Origin: Hamadaea tsunoensis DSM 44101
GTDB lineage: Bacteria > Actinomycetota > Actinomycetes > Mycobacteriales > Micromonosporaceae
Direction of reading: 5' to 3'
Assembly: GCF_000428945.1 (NCBI RefSeq)
Contig: NZ_AUAX01000028.1
Span: 59,977 to 123,976, forward strand
Length of the DNA: 64,000 bases
A program made the translations under genes and the position numbers. The notes beneath the pieces were generated by a model. That model saw only the letters and a program-made list of their open reading frames with translations. It ran no database searches and was not told where the DNA came from. This document shows, piece by piece, positions 31,440-39,750 of the stretch; the first letter of the stretch is position 1; the number at the start of each line of letters is the position of its first letter.

Positions 31440-31711
31440 CGGGTCCGGCCGCCCAGCCGCCGGATCTCGGTGAACGGCTCGCCCAGACTAATCATCATCA
31501 CGGCCCTGGGCGTCGGCACCAGCCGTACGCGATACCGTGCCGCGACCGCCTCCCAGAACCTGGCGTAGACGCGAACGTATGGGCGAAGGCCCGGGTGCAC
31601 CGGCCGGGTGACCCGCCACAGTCCGCCGACCCGGTCGACGGCGACACCGTGGCGGAAACTCTGGCCGACACCCTGGCCGACATTCCGGCCGCCGCCCTCG
31701 ATGACGTCCAC
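31440..31711 (-). pseudogene. AraC-family regulator, N-terminal remnant
   Basis: In one minus-strand frame, from about 31711 to 31460, the translation includes GLWRVTRPVHPGLRPYVRVY, RFWEAVAARYRVRLVPTPRA and VMMISLGEPFTEIRRLGG. That is the start of the ligand-binding half of an actinobacterial AraC regulator (H-P-LRPYV, then a histidine-less RxLVPTPRAVMMISL). After about 90 residues the frame runs straight into antisense of the neighbouring membrane protein gene, so the DNA-binding helix-turn-helix domain is missing. I call it a truncated fragment; boundaries are approximate and a small functional domain cannot be excluded. Confidence 0.5.
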
Positions 31712-31753
31712 GCGACCCCCCGGTCACCAGGATCCCGCACCGGCGGCGGTGTG

Positions 31754-31820
31754 TCCACATGCGACTGGCTGCCCACCTGCGACTGGCTGCCCACCTGCGA
31801 CTGGATGCTCACCTGCGACC
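31754..31820. repeat. three-copy 21-bp tandem repeat
   Basis: Three tandem units of consensus CACCTGCGACTGGCTGCC plus three bases, with small drift, upstream of the AraC remnant. It contains no recognisable promoter. Confidence 0.6.
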
Positions 31821-31830
31821 AGGTGGCTTG

Positions 31831-31857
31831 TGCGGGGGCCGGCAGCCGGCCCCCGCA
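31831..31857 (-). terminator. perfect hairpin terminator of the sigma operon
   Basis: TGCGGGGGCCGGC (31831-31843), one-base loop A, and its exact complement GCCGGCCCCCGCA (31845-31857). It begins 18 bases beyond the stop of the anti-sigma-like gene. No U-tract, as usual for actinobacteria. Confidence 0.65.
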
Positions 31858-31874
31858 TCCGATCAGGGAGCCGC

Positions 31875-32666
31875 TCAGGGAGCGGTGACGACGACCGGCT
31901 TGCCGTAGTCGTGATAGGACACCGTGGTGAGGCTGGTGACCGTCTCGCCCGGGATCGACTCCGTGAACTCGACCGAGAGGACCCGGCTCGTCGCCACGTC
32001 GACCTTCACCGTGCCGGCGTAGTGCAGGGTGGCGAGCTCACGACGGTCCTCCGAGGTGAACTTCCAGCTGTCTACGCCGTTCGAGCGGCCCGCGTACGTG
32101 GTGTCGCCGGCCGCCTTCAGCTCGTCGAGCAGCCCCTTGGGGTCCCGGACGAAACCCACCTTCCCGCCGACCCCGCCGGAGAAGCACAGTCCCTTCTCCC
32201 GCCGCCACGAACCGCCGCTGTCGACCCAGCAGTAGCCGCCGACCTGCCGTTCCTCGCTGAACTTCAGGTTGGCGGCGTCGCGGATGAACGCGTTGCCCGT
32301 CGCCGGGTCGTAGCCGCCCTCGAAGGTGACCGGCCGCGCGTCCGTGCCCTGGTAGCCGATGTGCATCGTCAACCGGTACGGGACCTGCTCCGACGTCTGC
32401 GCGGCCAGCGCCAGCGAGACCGGCGCGGCGACCGCCGCGGGCCCCTGCTGCGTACCGGGCTGAGGAGAGGGCTGATGAGAGGGCTGATGACCGGTCAGTG
32501 CCCAGCCGGTGGCCACCACCGCGACGGTCAGCACGGCACCGGCCGCCGATACGCGACGCGTACGCAGCTTGTGCCGGCCCCGGCGGATCAGATCATCGGT
32601 GGGCGGCGGCGAATCCTCGCCGGCTTCGCCGAGCGTACGCAGGCGGGTGGAAAGATCAGGAGTCAT
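31875..32666 (-). CDS. single-span membrane protein partnered with the ECF sigma factor
   Basis: 263 residues: a cytoplasmic N-terminal segment (about 1-38, LSTRLRTLGEAGEDSPPPTD), one membrane helix (RVSAAGAVLTVAVVATGWAL) and a proline/glutamine-rich linker. Its 200-residue extracytoplasmic domain contains GYQGTDARPVTFEGGYDPATG and two cysteines (GYCWVD and GLCFSG) that could form a disulphide. The layout resembles anti-sigma or sigma-coupled membrane proteins of SigE-type operons. The ATG overlaps the sigma gene stop by four bases, so synthesis is coupled. It has no zinc-binding HxxxCxxC, so it is not a classical ZAS anti-sigma factor. Confidence 0.8.
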   Translation of the reverse strand: MTPDLSTRLRTLGEAGEDSPPPTDDLIRRGRHKLRTRRVSAAGAVLTVAVVATGWALTGHQPSHQPSPQPGTQQGPAAVAAPVSLALAAQTSEQVPYRLTMHIGYQGTDARPVTFEGGYDPATGNAFIRDAANLKFSEERQVGGYCWVDSGGSWRREKGLCFSGGVGGKVGFVRDPKGLLDELKAAGDTTYAGRSNGVDSWKFTSEDRRELATLHYAGTVKVDVATSRVLSVEFTESIPGETVTSLTTVSYHDYGKPVVVTAP

Positions 32667-33208
32667 CGGGGGGACACCCCTTCCGGGTCGGAGACGGGCA
32701 GAAGTTGACGCAGCCGGGCGAGCGCCCGGGCGTGCTGGCTCTTCACGGTGCCGACGGAGCAGCCGAGCGCGTCGGCCACCGCCTTCTCGCTGAGGTCCTC
32801 GCAGTGCCGCAGCACCACCACCGCCCGCTGATGCCAGGGCAGCGCGAGGAGGGCCGCGCGCAGCTCCGGATCGGGGAAGGCGGAATCGCCGGGGCCGGCC
32901 TGCCCCGCGACGGCGGAGTCAGGCACGGCGTAGTCGGGCACGGCGTCGACCAGCCGTTCCCGCCGCCGTCGCCGCCATCCGCTGACGTTCCCGTTGACCA
33001 GCGTCCGCCGCAGGTACGCGGACGGATCGCCGGTCGCGGAGACGCGCCGCCAGTGGGTGTACAGCGAGACGAGACTGTCCTGCAGGAGTTCCTCGGCGAG
33101 ATGCCGGTCACCGGTCAGCAGCCGGGCGAGCCGCAGATACGGCGCCCAGACCGCGGCCACGAAGTCGGCGTACTCGCGGTCGCGCCGGGAGCGGTCATCC
33201 GTTGTCAT
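32663..33208 (-). CDS. SigE-family ECF RNA polymerase sigma factor
   Basis: 181-residue ECF sigma factor of the SigE (actinobacterial SigE-family) group. Region 2 reads FVAAVWAPYLRLARLLTGDRHLAEELLQDSLVSLYTHW; region 4 reads LRAALLALPWHQRAVVVLRH then CEDLSEKAVADALGCSVGTVKSQHARALARLR. The ATG at 33208 is preferred over the GTG at 33217 because it lies at the leaderless distance from the ECF-like promoter. It is expected to direct its own operon and envelope-stress genes. The membrane protein gene overlaps its stop. Confidence 0.92.
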   Translation of the reverse strand: MTTDDRSRRDREYADFVAAVWAPYLRLARLLTGDRHLAEELLQDSLVSLYTHWRRVSATGDPSAYLRRTLVNGNVSGWRRRRRERLVDAVPDYAVPDSAVAGQAGPGDSAFPDPELRAALLALPWHQRAVVVLRHCEDLSEKAVADALGCSVGTVKSQHARALARLRQLLPVSDPEGVSPR

Positions 33209-33215
33209 GCCAGCC

Positions 33216-33244
33216 ACACGAACCTGACCCCGAAAAGGTTGTCA
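33216..33244 (-). promoter_or_regulatory. ECF-type promoter of the sigma factor gene
   Basis: On the minus strand TGACAACC (33244-33237) is followed by 16 bases and CGTGT (33220-33216), then seven bases to ATG 33208. This AACC-N16-CGT layout is the ECF pattern and suggests autoregulated, leaderless transcription. Confidence 0.5.
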
Positions 33245-33279
33245 GCCGGCCGCGACCGCGTCCGGCAGGCGTACGAAGA

Positions 33280-34884
33280 TCACCAGGGCACCGGCCGCCC
33301 GGCATCGGCTGACGTCATGTGCTCGGGGCTCGCCGGCATCTGTCCATCGCGCCCGGCCGTTGCGGGCGAAGCCGGGCAGCGTACGTCTTTCGCGGGGCGC
33401 ACGCCGTAGGCGAGGAACGCGGTGACGCGTGCGTCACCGCAGGCGTTGCCGTTGTCGAGGTACGAGCCGTGGCCACCGGCGTCGACGCTGACCAGCCGGG
33501 CCCGGTCACCCAACGCCGCCCGCAGGTTCAGCGCCTTGCTGTACGGGGTGGCCGGGTCACGCAGGTTCTGAATCAGCAGCACGTTCGACGGCCCATGCGG
33601 GGTCACACGCACCGGCGGCTCCTTCGGCGCCGGCCAGAACGCGCACGTGTAGATGTTGACCGGCATGCCCGCCGTGAGCGGATAGGCGTGCCGGTTCGCC
33701 GCGACACCGGCCGCGTACGACTGGATGTCGCGCGGCCACGCCACGTCCTGGCAGATGGTCGCGGTCACGACCGCGAAAGTGTTCTGCAGCGCCGCCTCGG
33801 GGGCGGCGGCTGTCGACGGCATCGGTCCCCCGGCGATCGCCGCGCGCATCAGGGCGGCGACCTGCGGGAAACCGGTATCGGAGTACAGCCCGTTGAGCAG
33901 CGTCGCGCGCAGCGCGTTGCCATCGAACACCGGCGGGTCGGCGCCGGGCCAGGCCAGCGGGGCCGTGTCGAGCCGGGCGGCCAGACCGAGGTACGTGGAG
34001 CGCACGCTCGCCTCATCGGCGCCCAGGTGGTATTCGGCGTCGCGAGGGCCGGCCCAGGCCGCGAAATCGGGGAACCGGTCCTCGACACCGATCGCGTAGT
34101 TGGCCGCCCAACCGCGCTCGACCAGGGCGGGATCCGGGTCGTCGTTGCTGTCGAGCACGACCCGGTCGGTGCGGTCGGGATACATCGTGGCGTACACCGC
34201 GCCGACGTACGTGCCATAGGACACGCCCCAGTACGAGAGCCGCTGTTCGCCCAGAGCCGCCCGGATCGCGTCGAGGTCGCGAGCCTCATCGCGCGTGGAG
34301 ATGCTCCGCAGGACCGATCCGCCGTTGGCCCTACAGGCGGCGGCGGCGCGCTGCGCCCAGGCCACGTTGGCGGAGATGTCGCCGTTGGGAGCCGGCCACG
34401 GCATGAACTTGTTCTGCTCGACGTCCTCAGGTGCGAGCCGGCACGAGACCGGGGTGCTCGATCCGACCCCCCGCGGGTCGAACGATACGAGGTCGTAGCG
34501 GTCGAGGACGGGTCGTGGGAGCTTGCCGATGTAGGCGCTGGGCCGGTTGAGCCCGGAGCTGCCCGGGCCGCCGGGAATGAGGACCAGCACGCCACGGCGT
34601 TGAGCCGGCTTCGCGGTGGCGATGCGCGACACCGCGAGGTTGATGCGCCGACCGTCGGGCTGGGCATAGTCGAGGGGTACCGAGAGTGTTGCGCACTCCT
34701 GTCGCGGGTCGACGTTGGTCCCCGCCGGACAAGCCGACCAGGTGGGCGGGGTTCGTGTCTCGGCGTCGGCGGCTGGTACTACGCCGGCCGTAACGCCGGC
34801 CGTAACACCGGCTGTAACGCCGGTCATGACGCCGGCCACGAGGATGCCGCCGCCTACCAGGAGGGCAGCCATGGTTCGTCTCAT
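33280..34884 (-). CDS. secreted alpha/beta hydrolase (tripeptidyl aminopeptidase family)
   Basis: 534 residues: a signal peptide (MRRTMAALLVGGGILVAG onward) with an in-frame tandem repeat (GVTAG three times). The mature domain of the TAP/SlpD type follows. Catalytic features are the oxyanion-loop VLIPGGPGSSG, nucleophile elbow LSYWGVSYGTYVG (Ser), and C-terminal LLIQNLRDPATPYS (Asp) and VDAGGHGSYLD (His). Cysteines CPAGTN and CATLSV near the start match the disulphide pattern of this family. Such enzymes remove tripeptides from extracellular peptides. The longer reading upstream of ATG 34884 lacks family features. Confidence 0.9.
   Translation of the reverse strand: MRRTMAALLVGGGILVAGVMTGVTAGVTAGVTAGVVPAADAETRTPPTWSACPAGTNVDPRQECATLSVPLDYAQPDGRRINLAVSRIATAKPAQRRGVLVLIPGGPGSSGLNRPSAYIGKLPRPVLDRYDLVSFDPRGVGSSTPVSCRLAPEDVEQNKFMPWPAPNGDISANVAWAQRAAAACRANGGSVLRSISTRDEARDLDAIRAALGEQRLSYWGVSYGTYVGAVYATMYPDRTDRVVLDSNDDPDPALVERGWAANYAIGVEDRFPDFAAWAGPRDAEYHLGADEASVRSTYLGLAARLDTAPLAWPGADPPVFDGNALRATLLNGLYSDTGFPQVAALMRAAIAGGPMPSTAAAPEAALQNTFAVVTATICQDVAWPRDIQSYAAGVAANRHAYPLTAGMPVNIYTCAFWPAPKEPPVRVTPHGPSNVLLIQNLRDPATPYSKALNLRAALGDRARLVSVDAGGHGSYLDNGNACGDARVTAFLAYGVRPAKDVRCPASPATAGRDGQMPASPEHMTSADAGRPVPW
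34781..34836. repeat. 12-bp tandem repeat inside the signal peptide
   Basis: Repeats of about CGCCGGCCGTAA (four to five copies, drifting) encode the GVTAG repetition of the hydrolase signal peptide in frame. Confidence 0.65.
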
Positions 34885-34933
34885 ACGCACCAGCCTCACA
34901 GCATGATCAGCGGCATACGACCGTGCCGGCCAC

Positions 34934-35665
34934 CTAAGTGGGGGTATGGCCAACCCGAACACCCGAGAACGCGGACGCCGCCAGCAGCCCGGCCGCGAAG
35001 ACCGCGAGCAGGCGTACGAAGATCACCTGAGGGGCGGTCGCCATCGCCAGGAACGGCTGCACCGCCACGCCCACAGTCCAGACCACCCCCGCGACCACCC
35101 AGAATCTCCCGGACCATGGCGCGGCGGCGGGCAGCGGCACCTCCCCCTCCAGCAACCATCCTGTACGCCGGATCCGCAGCGCCAGCACCGCCACGACGAC
35201 CGCACCCACCACAGTCGATCCATAGTGGAGTACGCGCCACCAGGGCTGCCCCGCGAACGCCTCCGCGCCCAGCCAAGGGAAGTAGACCGTGCCGTGATCC
35301 ATCGACGCGTGGGTGACCAGGTCCCACAGCCGGTGCGACAGCGCCCCCAGGTACGCGCTCGTCAGCACGATGTACCAGCGGTGCCGGTGCCGGCCGAGGA
35401 CCGCGTACTCGGCGAGGACCGGGACGTGGGCGGCGACGGCCGGGGCGGCCCGGCGTACCAGCCAGGACAGCACCACCGTCACCGGTACGCAGTACAGCGC
35501 CAGCGCCGCCCAGGAGTGCGCGTCGAAGTGGATGTACGGCTCGGTCGCGTACGGCAGGTCCGGTGCGGTCGAGCCGACGACCAGGGCCACACCGTCGAAC
35601 CAGCGCGGTCGCCAGAGCTTCAGCGGCAGCACGGCGGCCGCGTGCGACGGAAAGGTCAACGGCAT
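34934..35665 (-). CDS. DUF4184 family membrane protein
   Basis: 243 residues with about five hydrophobic helices. The N-terminus MPLTFPSHAAAVLPLKLW is the DUF4184 signature; GSTAPDLPYATE and SHRLWDLVTHASMDHG carry the conserved aspartate and histidines that resemble a metal site of the YdjM/phosphatase-like membrane family. The activity is not established. ATG 35665 gives the family-type start; the 27-residue upstream extension is unrelated. It lies between the secreted hydrolase gene and the frameshifted DUF2332 gene on the same strand. Confidence 0.88.
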   Translation of the reverse strand: MPLTFPSHAAAVLPLKLWRPRWFDGVALVVGSTAPDLPYATEPYIHFDAHSWAALALYCVPVTVVLSWLVRRAAPAVAAHVPVLAEYAVLGRHRHRWYIVLTSAYLGALSHRLWDLVTHASMDHGTVYFPWLGAEAFAGQPWWRVLHYGSTVVGAVVVAVLALRIRRTGWLLEGEVPLPAAAPWSGRFWVVAGVVWTVGVAVQPFLAMATAPQVIFVRLLAVFAAGLLAASAFSGVRVGHTPT

Positions 35666-35730
35666 CCGCACAACGTACGCGATCACCGTATTTCCGACGG
35701 GGACCGAGCCTCCCGCCGCGCTCCGACGGG

Positions 35731-36803
35731 TCAGCCCGCCAGCCATTCGAGCATGCGGCCGCGCAGCCAGCAGCGGCCCAGGGCAACGGGCACAGCCCTG
35801 GACGGCTCAGCCTCGGACAGTACCGCCCCGGGCAGCGTCAGGCCGATGATGCTGTGGCCCGAGGCCGGCCGGTCCCCCAGAGTCGGTACGCCCGGCGCGA
35901 CGCCGACCCCTTCGACCGACACCCACGCCACCGCCCGCTCCGAGGCCGCTTCGCCGAGCCGGTCGGCGAAGCGGGCGCGCTCGCCGACCGGGTACCGCGC
36001 CAGCGCCCACGTGGTGAGGACGACGGGCAGGGCATCGGCCGGCACCCGGGCGACGGCCGCGGGCAGCAGGTCGATCGGGTCGCCCCGCAGCAGCTCGGGC
36101 GGGTCGGCGGCGGCCAGCGCCAGCTCCGCGGCCAGCCTGGTTGCCTCCTCCGGCCGGTCCGGCGGCACGCAGGCGCGCGCCACCGCGCGTCGTCCACATC
36201 GGTGACGTCGAGCGGGTCGCGGTCGACGCCGATCCGGGCCACGACCGCCGGTATCGCAGTGGTCGCGACGGCTCCGCGCCCCACCGGCTTCGCCGACATG
36301 CGTACGGGCGACGCCGGATCGCCGAGGACATCATGGCCGTCGTAGGTGACGGCGACCCGGTCGACGCTCAGGTTGAGCCCGGCCGAGCAGCCGAGGTCGA
36401 TCAGGCCGACCGCGCCGGCACCCAGCCGCCGGGCCGCTTCGGCGATGGCTGGATACAGCACGGCACAGCGCCCGGTCTCGCCGTCCTTCACCGTCCGCCG
36501 GGCGGCGAGGGCGGCGACCGCGCCGGCGTCGCGTACCAGGGTGTCGATCGCCGCGGCGGCCGCCGCGTCGCCGTCGCCGGAGGTGTAGGCCGCGGCCAGC
36601 GCCGGGGCCCGGCCGTTCAGCGCGAGATCGTGCAGCGCCGCGAGGATCAGCGCCGGTTGCCGCCTGCGCGCGGGCGCCGCCTCGATCGCCCGCAGCGCCG
36701 CCGGCGACCCGCCCAGCGCCACGGCGACCCGCTCATACAGCGGTGAGGTCCCGGCCGCGTCCACACCGAAGCGCCGGTACGCGTCCGCGAGCGTACAAGC
36801 CAT
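35731..36803 (-). pseudogene. DUF2332-family gene interrupted by a frameshift
   Basis: The ATG 36803 frame encodes the N-terminal 205 residues of a DUF2332 protein: YRRFGVDAAGTSPLYERVAV, VGLIDLGCSAGLNLSVD and DRDPLDVTDVDDARW. After DARW it runs off frame near 36181, whereas the other frame continues the family consensus with RACVPPDRPEEATRLAAELA and WALARYPVGER to the stop at 35731. Insertion of a single base would restore W-L-R-A-C-V, so a one-base deletion (CTGCGCGCC to CGCGCGCC on the minus strand) explains it. That is either a recent inactivation or an assembly error in an alternating GC tract. Total length fits intact members (about 357 codons). Confidence 0.75.
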
Positions 36804-36840
36804 GGTCGAAGTGTAGGGATCGAACCGGCACACTGGGACA

Positions 36841-38043
36841 GTGATCGACCTGGGTGTTCCCGTTGACCATGAGCCCGGCGCTCCCCCGGCTCCCCCTTGG
36901 GTACGCGGCTTCGGCCGCCGCCGGACCTTCGCGCTGCTCGGCGTGCTGGTGATCTGCGGCGGGCTGCTCGGCGCCGCCACACCGGCCGGCCCGGGCGCGG
37001 AGATCGTCACGGTCGGCGGCCTGGGCGACACCAGCGCGTACGAGGTGGCGGGGGACGCGCTCGTGCTGATCACGAGCGCCCGGATCGCGGCCTACGACCT
37101 GGGCTCGGGCCGGCCGCGCTGGGAGCTGAGGCTCGACTCCCCACCGGACAGTGCCCAGGTCTACGGCGACGCCCTGCTGATCACCCGGCGCCCCCGCGGT
37201 ACGCGCCCCGCGGACACCGAACTGCCCGAGGGCACCGAACTGGTCGCGTACGACGTGCGGACGGGGGCGGTCCGGTGGACCCGGCACGCCGAGGTCTTCG
37301 GCGAGTTCGGGGAGACGGGACTGCTCGTCACGGAGCCGGGGACGCCGCCGGAACTCGTGTCCATCGACGTCCCCCGCGGAACCGAGCTGTGGCGTCGCCC
37401 GGCGCCCGACGGCGTCGACCGCGACTTCGACTGGCGGCCCGCGTACATCGGGGACGGCGGGCATTCCGACAACCTCGTCGAGCTGGCGGCGGACGGCACG
37501 GTCACGGCCGTCGACCTGCGCAGCGGGCGGGCCGTGTCGACCGGCGCGGTCCCCGCCGGCGGCGGTGAACGCATCGTGTGGCAGGGCGTCCTCGGCGTCT
37601 CCTACGCGGCCGAGCACCGGATCAGGTTCTACGACCTCGACGACCGGCTCCGTCCCCTGTGGAGCTTCGCGTACACGGGTCAGGAGCCGAATCCCTGCGG
37701 GCCCGAGGTCGTCTGCGACTACGCCGACCAGACCCGGTGGCTGGATCTGCGTACAGGCGAGGATGTGACGGCGCGCGAGGCGGACCGCGACGCCCGCGAA
37801 GGCCGGGAACTCACGGCGGCGGGGTGGGCTCGCATCGGCCCGGCCACGGGCGGCCTGGACCTCGTCACGACCGCGCACGCGTCCGGTTGGATCGGCCGGT
37901 ACGCGCCCGGCAAGCCGGTGTCCGTCCTGGTCCGGCTGCCGCAGCCGGTCGACCGGTGCACGGCGACGGCGGCCTGGCTGGTGTGCTCACGGACCGGCGA
38001 GGACGCGGTGTACGCGGTCCGCCTCGCGCAACTGCCCCTGTAG
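36841..38043 (+). CDS. membrane-anchored PQQ-type beta-propeller protein
   Basis: 400 residues: a basic N-terminus, one membrane helix (RTFALLGVLVICGGLLGAA) and a beta-propeller of the PQQ-binding-like type in which blades such as LITSARIAAYDLGSGRPRW, LVAYDVRTGAVRW and TAVDLRSGRAVSTG repeat. A cysteine pair (PNPCGPEVVCDY) and a C-terminal CTATAAWLVC pair may form disulphides. Propellers of this kind bind ligands or scaffold envelope complexes; no quinoprotein active site is apparent. GTG 36841 is the start. It is divergent from the DUF2332 gene. Confidence 0.85.
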   Translation: MIDLGVPVDHEPGAPPAPPWVRGFGRRRTFALLGVLVICGGLLGAATPAGPGAEIVTVGGLGDTSAYEVAGDALVLITSARIAAYDLGSGRPRWELRLDSPPDSAQVYGDALLITRRPRGTRPADTELPEGTELVAYDVRTGAVRWTRHAEVFGEFGETGLLVTEPGTPPELVSIDVPRGTELWRRPAPDGVDRDFDWRPAYIGDGGHSDNLVELAADGTVTAVDLRSGRAVSTGAVPAGGGERIVWQGVLGVSYAAEHRIRFYDLDDRLRPLWSFAYTGQEPNPCGPEVVCDYADQTRWLDLRTGEDVTAREADRDAREGRELTAAGWARIGPATGGLDLVTTAHASGWIGRYAPGKPVSVLVRLPQPVDRCTATAAWLVCSRTGEDAVYAVRLAQLPL

Positions 38044-38108
38044 GAGACGCCTCTCCCCGGCCTGATTTCCCCTTGTCTCCCCTGGCCTGATCTCTCCTGG
38101 CCGCGGTA

Positions 38109-38125
38109 TAGTGCAGACTGCACTA
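38109..38125. promoter_or_regulatory. PadR operator overlapping the -10 box
   Basis: TAGTGCAG-A-CTGCACTA is a perfect 17-bp palindrome that overlaps TATAGT (38107-38112), the probable -10 of the PadR gene. The position suits autorepression. Confidence 0.65.
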
Positions 38126-38139
38126 ATGAAAGGAGCACC

Positions 38140-38739
38140 ATGCAGCGCCCCGACCTCGTCGCGCTCACCGTGCTCGCCCTGCTGAACCTGCGGCCGGCGC
38201 ACGCCTACGAGCTGCAGCGGCAGATCGCGGACACGCACAAGGACTACGTGACCGGCCTGCCGCGCAGCCTCTACCACGCCGTCGAGCGGCTGGCCGGCGA
38301 CGAGCTGATCGTGCCGGTCGAGACCACACGGGAGGGCCGGCGGCCCGAGCGGACCGTCTACGAGATCACCGACGAGGGCCGGCGGGACCTCGCCAGCCGC
38401 CTGCGCCGCCTGCTGGAACAGCCCGACGGCGATCGGACCGGCCTGGTCGCGGCCGTCTCCCTCATCGGCGCCCTGCCCGTACGCGAAGCCGCCCGCGCCC
38501 TGCGCCACCGCACGGCGGACCTGGAGAGCCGCATCTCCGGATGGACGGCGCACATGCGGGCCCTGACCGACAACGGCCTGCCCGAGGTGTTGCTGCTGAA
38601 GCTCGATTACCAGCGCGCGCTCGACACCGCCGAGCTCGACTGGGTCCGCGGCGTCCTCCAGCGGCTCGACGCCGGCACCCTCGACTGGACCGACGACCTC
38701 CGCCGGGCCGCCCACCTCCCCACCGAAGGATCATCATGA
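38140..38739 (+). CDS. PadR-family transcriptional regulator
   Basis: 199 residues with an N-terminal PadR winged helix: VALTVLALLNLRPAHAYELQ (helix 1-2), QIADTHKDYVTGLPRSLYHA (recognition helix) and the wing RPERTVYEITDEGRRDL. The C-terminal helical part (about 90-190) includes LESRISGWTAHMRAL and LDWVRGVLQRLDAGTLDW, the dimerisation and effector domain. ATG 38140 has AAAGGAG nine bases upstream. It probably represses itself and the downstream SRPBCC-like gene through the palindrome at 38109-38125; the two genes overlap by four bases (ATGA). Confidence 0.9.
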   Translation: MQRPDLVALTVLALLNLRPAHAYELQRQIADTHKDYVTGLPRSLYHAVERLAGDELIVPVETTREGRRPERTVYEITDEGRRDLASRLRRLLEQPDGDRTGLVAAVSLIGALPVREAARALRHRTADLESRISGWTAHMRALTDNGLPEVLLLKLDYQRALDTAELDWVRGVLQRLDAGTLDWTDDLRRAAHLPTEGSS

Positions 38740-39089
38740 CCAGGAAACTGCTCGCGGAAGTGTCGGCGGTCGTCGCGGCGTCCCCCGACAGGGTGCTGCC
38801 CCTCGTGCACCGAAACGTCACGGCGATGGGCCACGGCACGGTCGCCGTGACCGCGGACACGGTCTCGCTGCAGGGCGGCTGGTGGTACCGCGGCGAATGG
38901 ACCGTCGCCGAGCATCCCGAGGGAACCCTGCTGGTACACCGCGTCTACAACGTCGCCGACAGTCCCTACTGGACGGTCGCCCTGGCCAACAAGCTGTTCG
39001 TCGGGTACGCCGAGCAGACCCGCCGCGCGGCGGCCGGCACGATCGCGAAACTGGGCGGCGAACTGCACTGCGCCACCCGCCTGATCTAG
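38736..39089 (+). CDS. SRPBCC-like hypothetical protein (117 aa)
   Basis: 117 residues; the pattern LLAEVSAVVAASPDRVLPLV then GGWWYRGEWTVAEHPEGTLL and VHRVYNVADSPYWTVALANK looks like a short SRPBCC-type ligand-binding fold with strands and a closing helix, but I am not certain of the family. It overlaps the PadR stop by four bases and so depends on its translation. PadR regulators often control a neighbouring effector gene in the same operon. Its stop codon is duplicated by a 17-bp direct repeat (39078-39111). Confidence 0.6.
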   Translation: MTRKLLAEVSAVVAASPDRVLPLVHRNVTAMGHGTVAVTADTVSLQGGWWYRGEWTVAEHPEGTLLVHRVYNVADSPYWTVALANKLFVGYAEQTRRAAAGTIAKLGGELHCATRLI

Positions 39090-39111
39090 CCGCCCGCCTG
39101 ATCTAGCCGCC
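39078..39111. repeat. 17-bp direct repeat duplicating a stop codon
   Basis: CGCCTGATCTAGCCGCC at 39078-39094 and again at 39095-39111. The first copy contains the TAG stop of the preceding gene. Confidence 0.8.
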
Positions 39112-39159
39112 CGCCTCATCCGACCGGCCGGTACGCTGACCCCCGGTACGCTGTTCGAT

Positions 39160-39750
39160 GTGCTCACGCTGCCTCCGGGGGACTTCGCCGCGTACCTGTT
39201 CGACTGCGACGGGACCATCGCCGACTCGATGCCGCTGCACTACCGGGCATGGACGCGGGCTCTCGGCGAATACGGCTGCGCCTTCCCCGAAGACCTCTTC
39301 TACGCGTGGGGTGGGCGTACGGTCGCCGACATCATCGCCGACCTCGGCCGGGACCAGGGCCTCGACCTGCCGGTCGCGGTAATCGCAGCACACCGCGAGG
39401 CGTACTTCCGCGAACTGCTGCCCCAGGTCGACGCGGTCTCCGAGGTGGTCGAGCACATCGAGTCGGGACACGGCCGCCTGCCGATGGCCGTCGTCTCCGG
39501 CAGCACCCGCGACTCGGTGACCGCGTCCCTGACCGCCCTGGACCTGCTCGACCGCTTCGACGTCCTGGTCTGCGCCGGGGAGTACGCCCGCCCGAAACCC
39601 GACCCGGAGGCGTGGCTGACGGCGGCCCGGCTGCTCGGCGTACCGGCGGCGGAGTGTCTGGTGTTCGAGGACGCGGAGACCGGAATCCAGGCGGCTCGGG
39701 CGGCAGGGATGGCCGTGGTACGCGTACCGCCGCCATGGGAACGCGCCTGA
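39160..39750 (+). CDS. HAD-superfamily phosphatase (beta-PGM-like)
   Basis: 196-residue haloacid-dehalogenase-like phosphatase. Motif I is YLFDCDGTIADSMP with the nucleophile aspartate; motif II VVSGST; motif III RPKPDPEAW (lysine); motif IV CLVFEDAETGIQAARAAGM. The small helical cap after motif I is the C1 type of beta-phosphoglucomutase and sugar-phosphate phosphatases. Substrate unknown. It starts with GTG 39160; an upstream ATG three codons earlier (MFDV) is equally possible. It is separated from the PadR pair by 70 bp and may have its own promoter. Confidence 0.9.
   Translation: MLTLPPGDFAAYLFDCDGTIADSMPLHYRAWTRALGEYGCAFPEDLFYAWGGRTVADIIADLGRDQGLDLPVAVIAAHREAYFRELLPQVDAVSEVVEHIESGHGRLPMAVVSGSTRDSVTASLTALDLLDRFDVLVCAGEYARPKPDPEAWLTAARLLGVPAAECLVFEDAETGIQAARAAGMAVVRVPPPWERA

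Larger units (their letters stand above)
31394..31874. other. intergenic region with AraC fragment, repeat and terminator
   Basis: Apart from the AraC remnant, this stretch holds a three-copy tandem repeat (31754-31820, unit about 21 bp reading CACCTGCGACTGGCTGCC) and the perfect hairpin at 31831-31857. No other gene is convincing. Confidence 0.5.
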
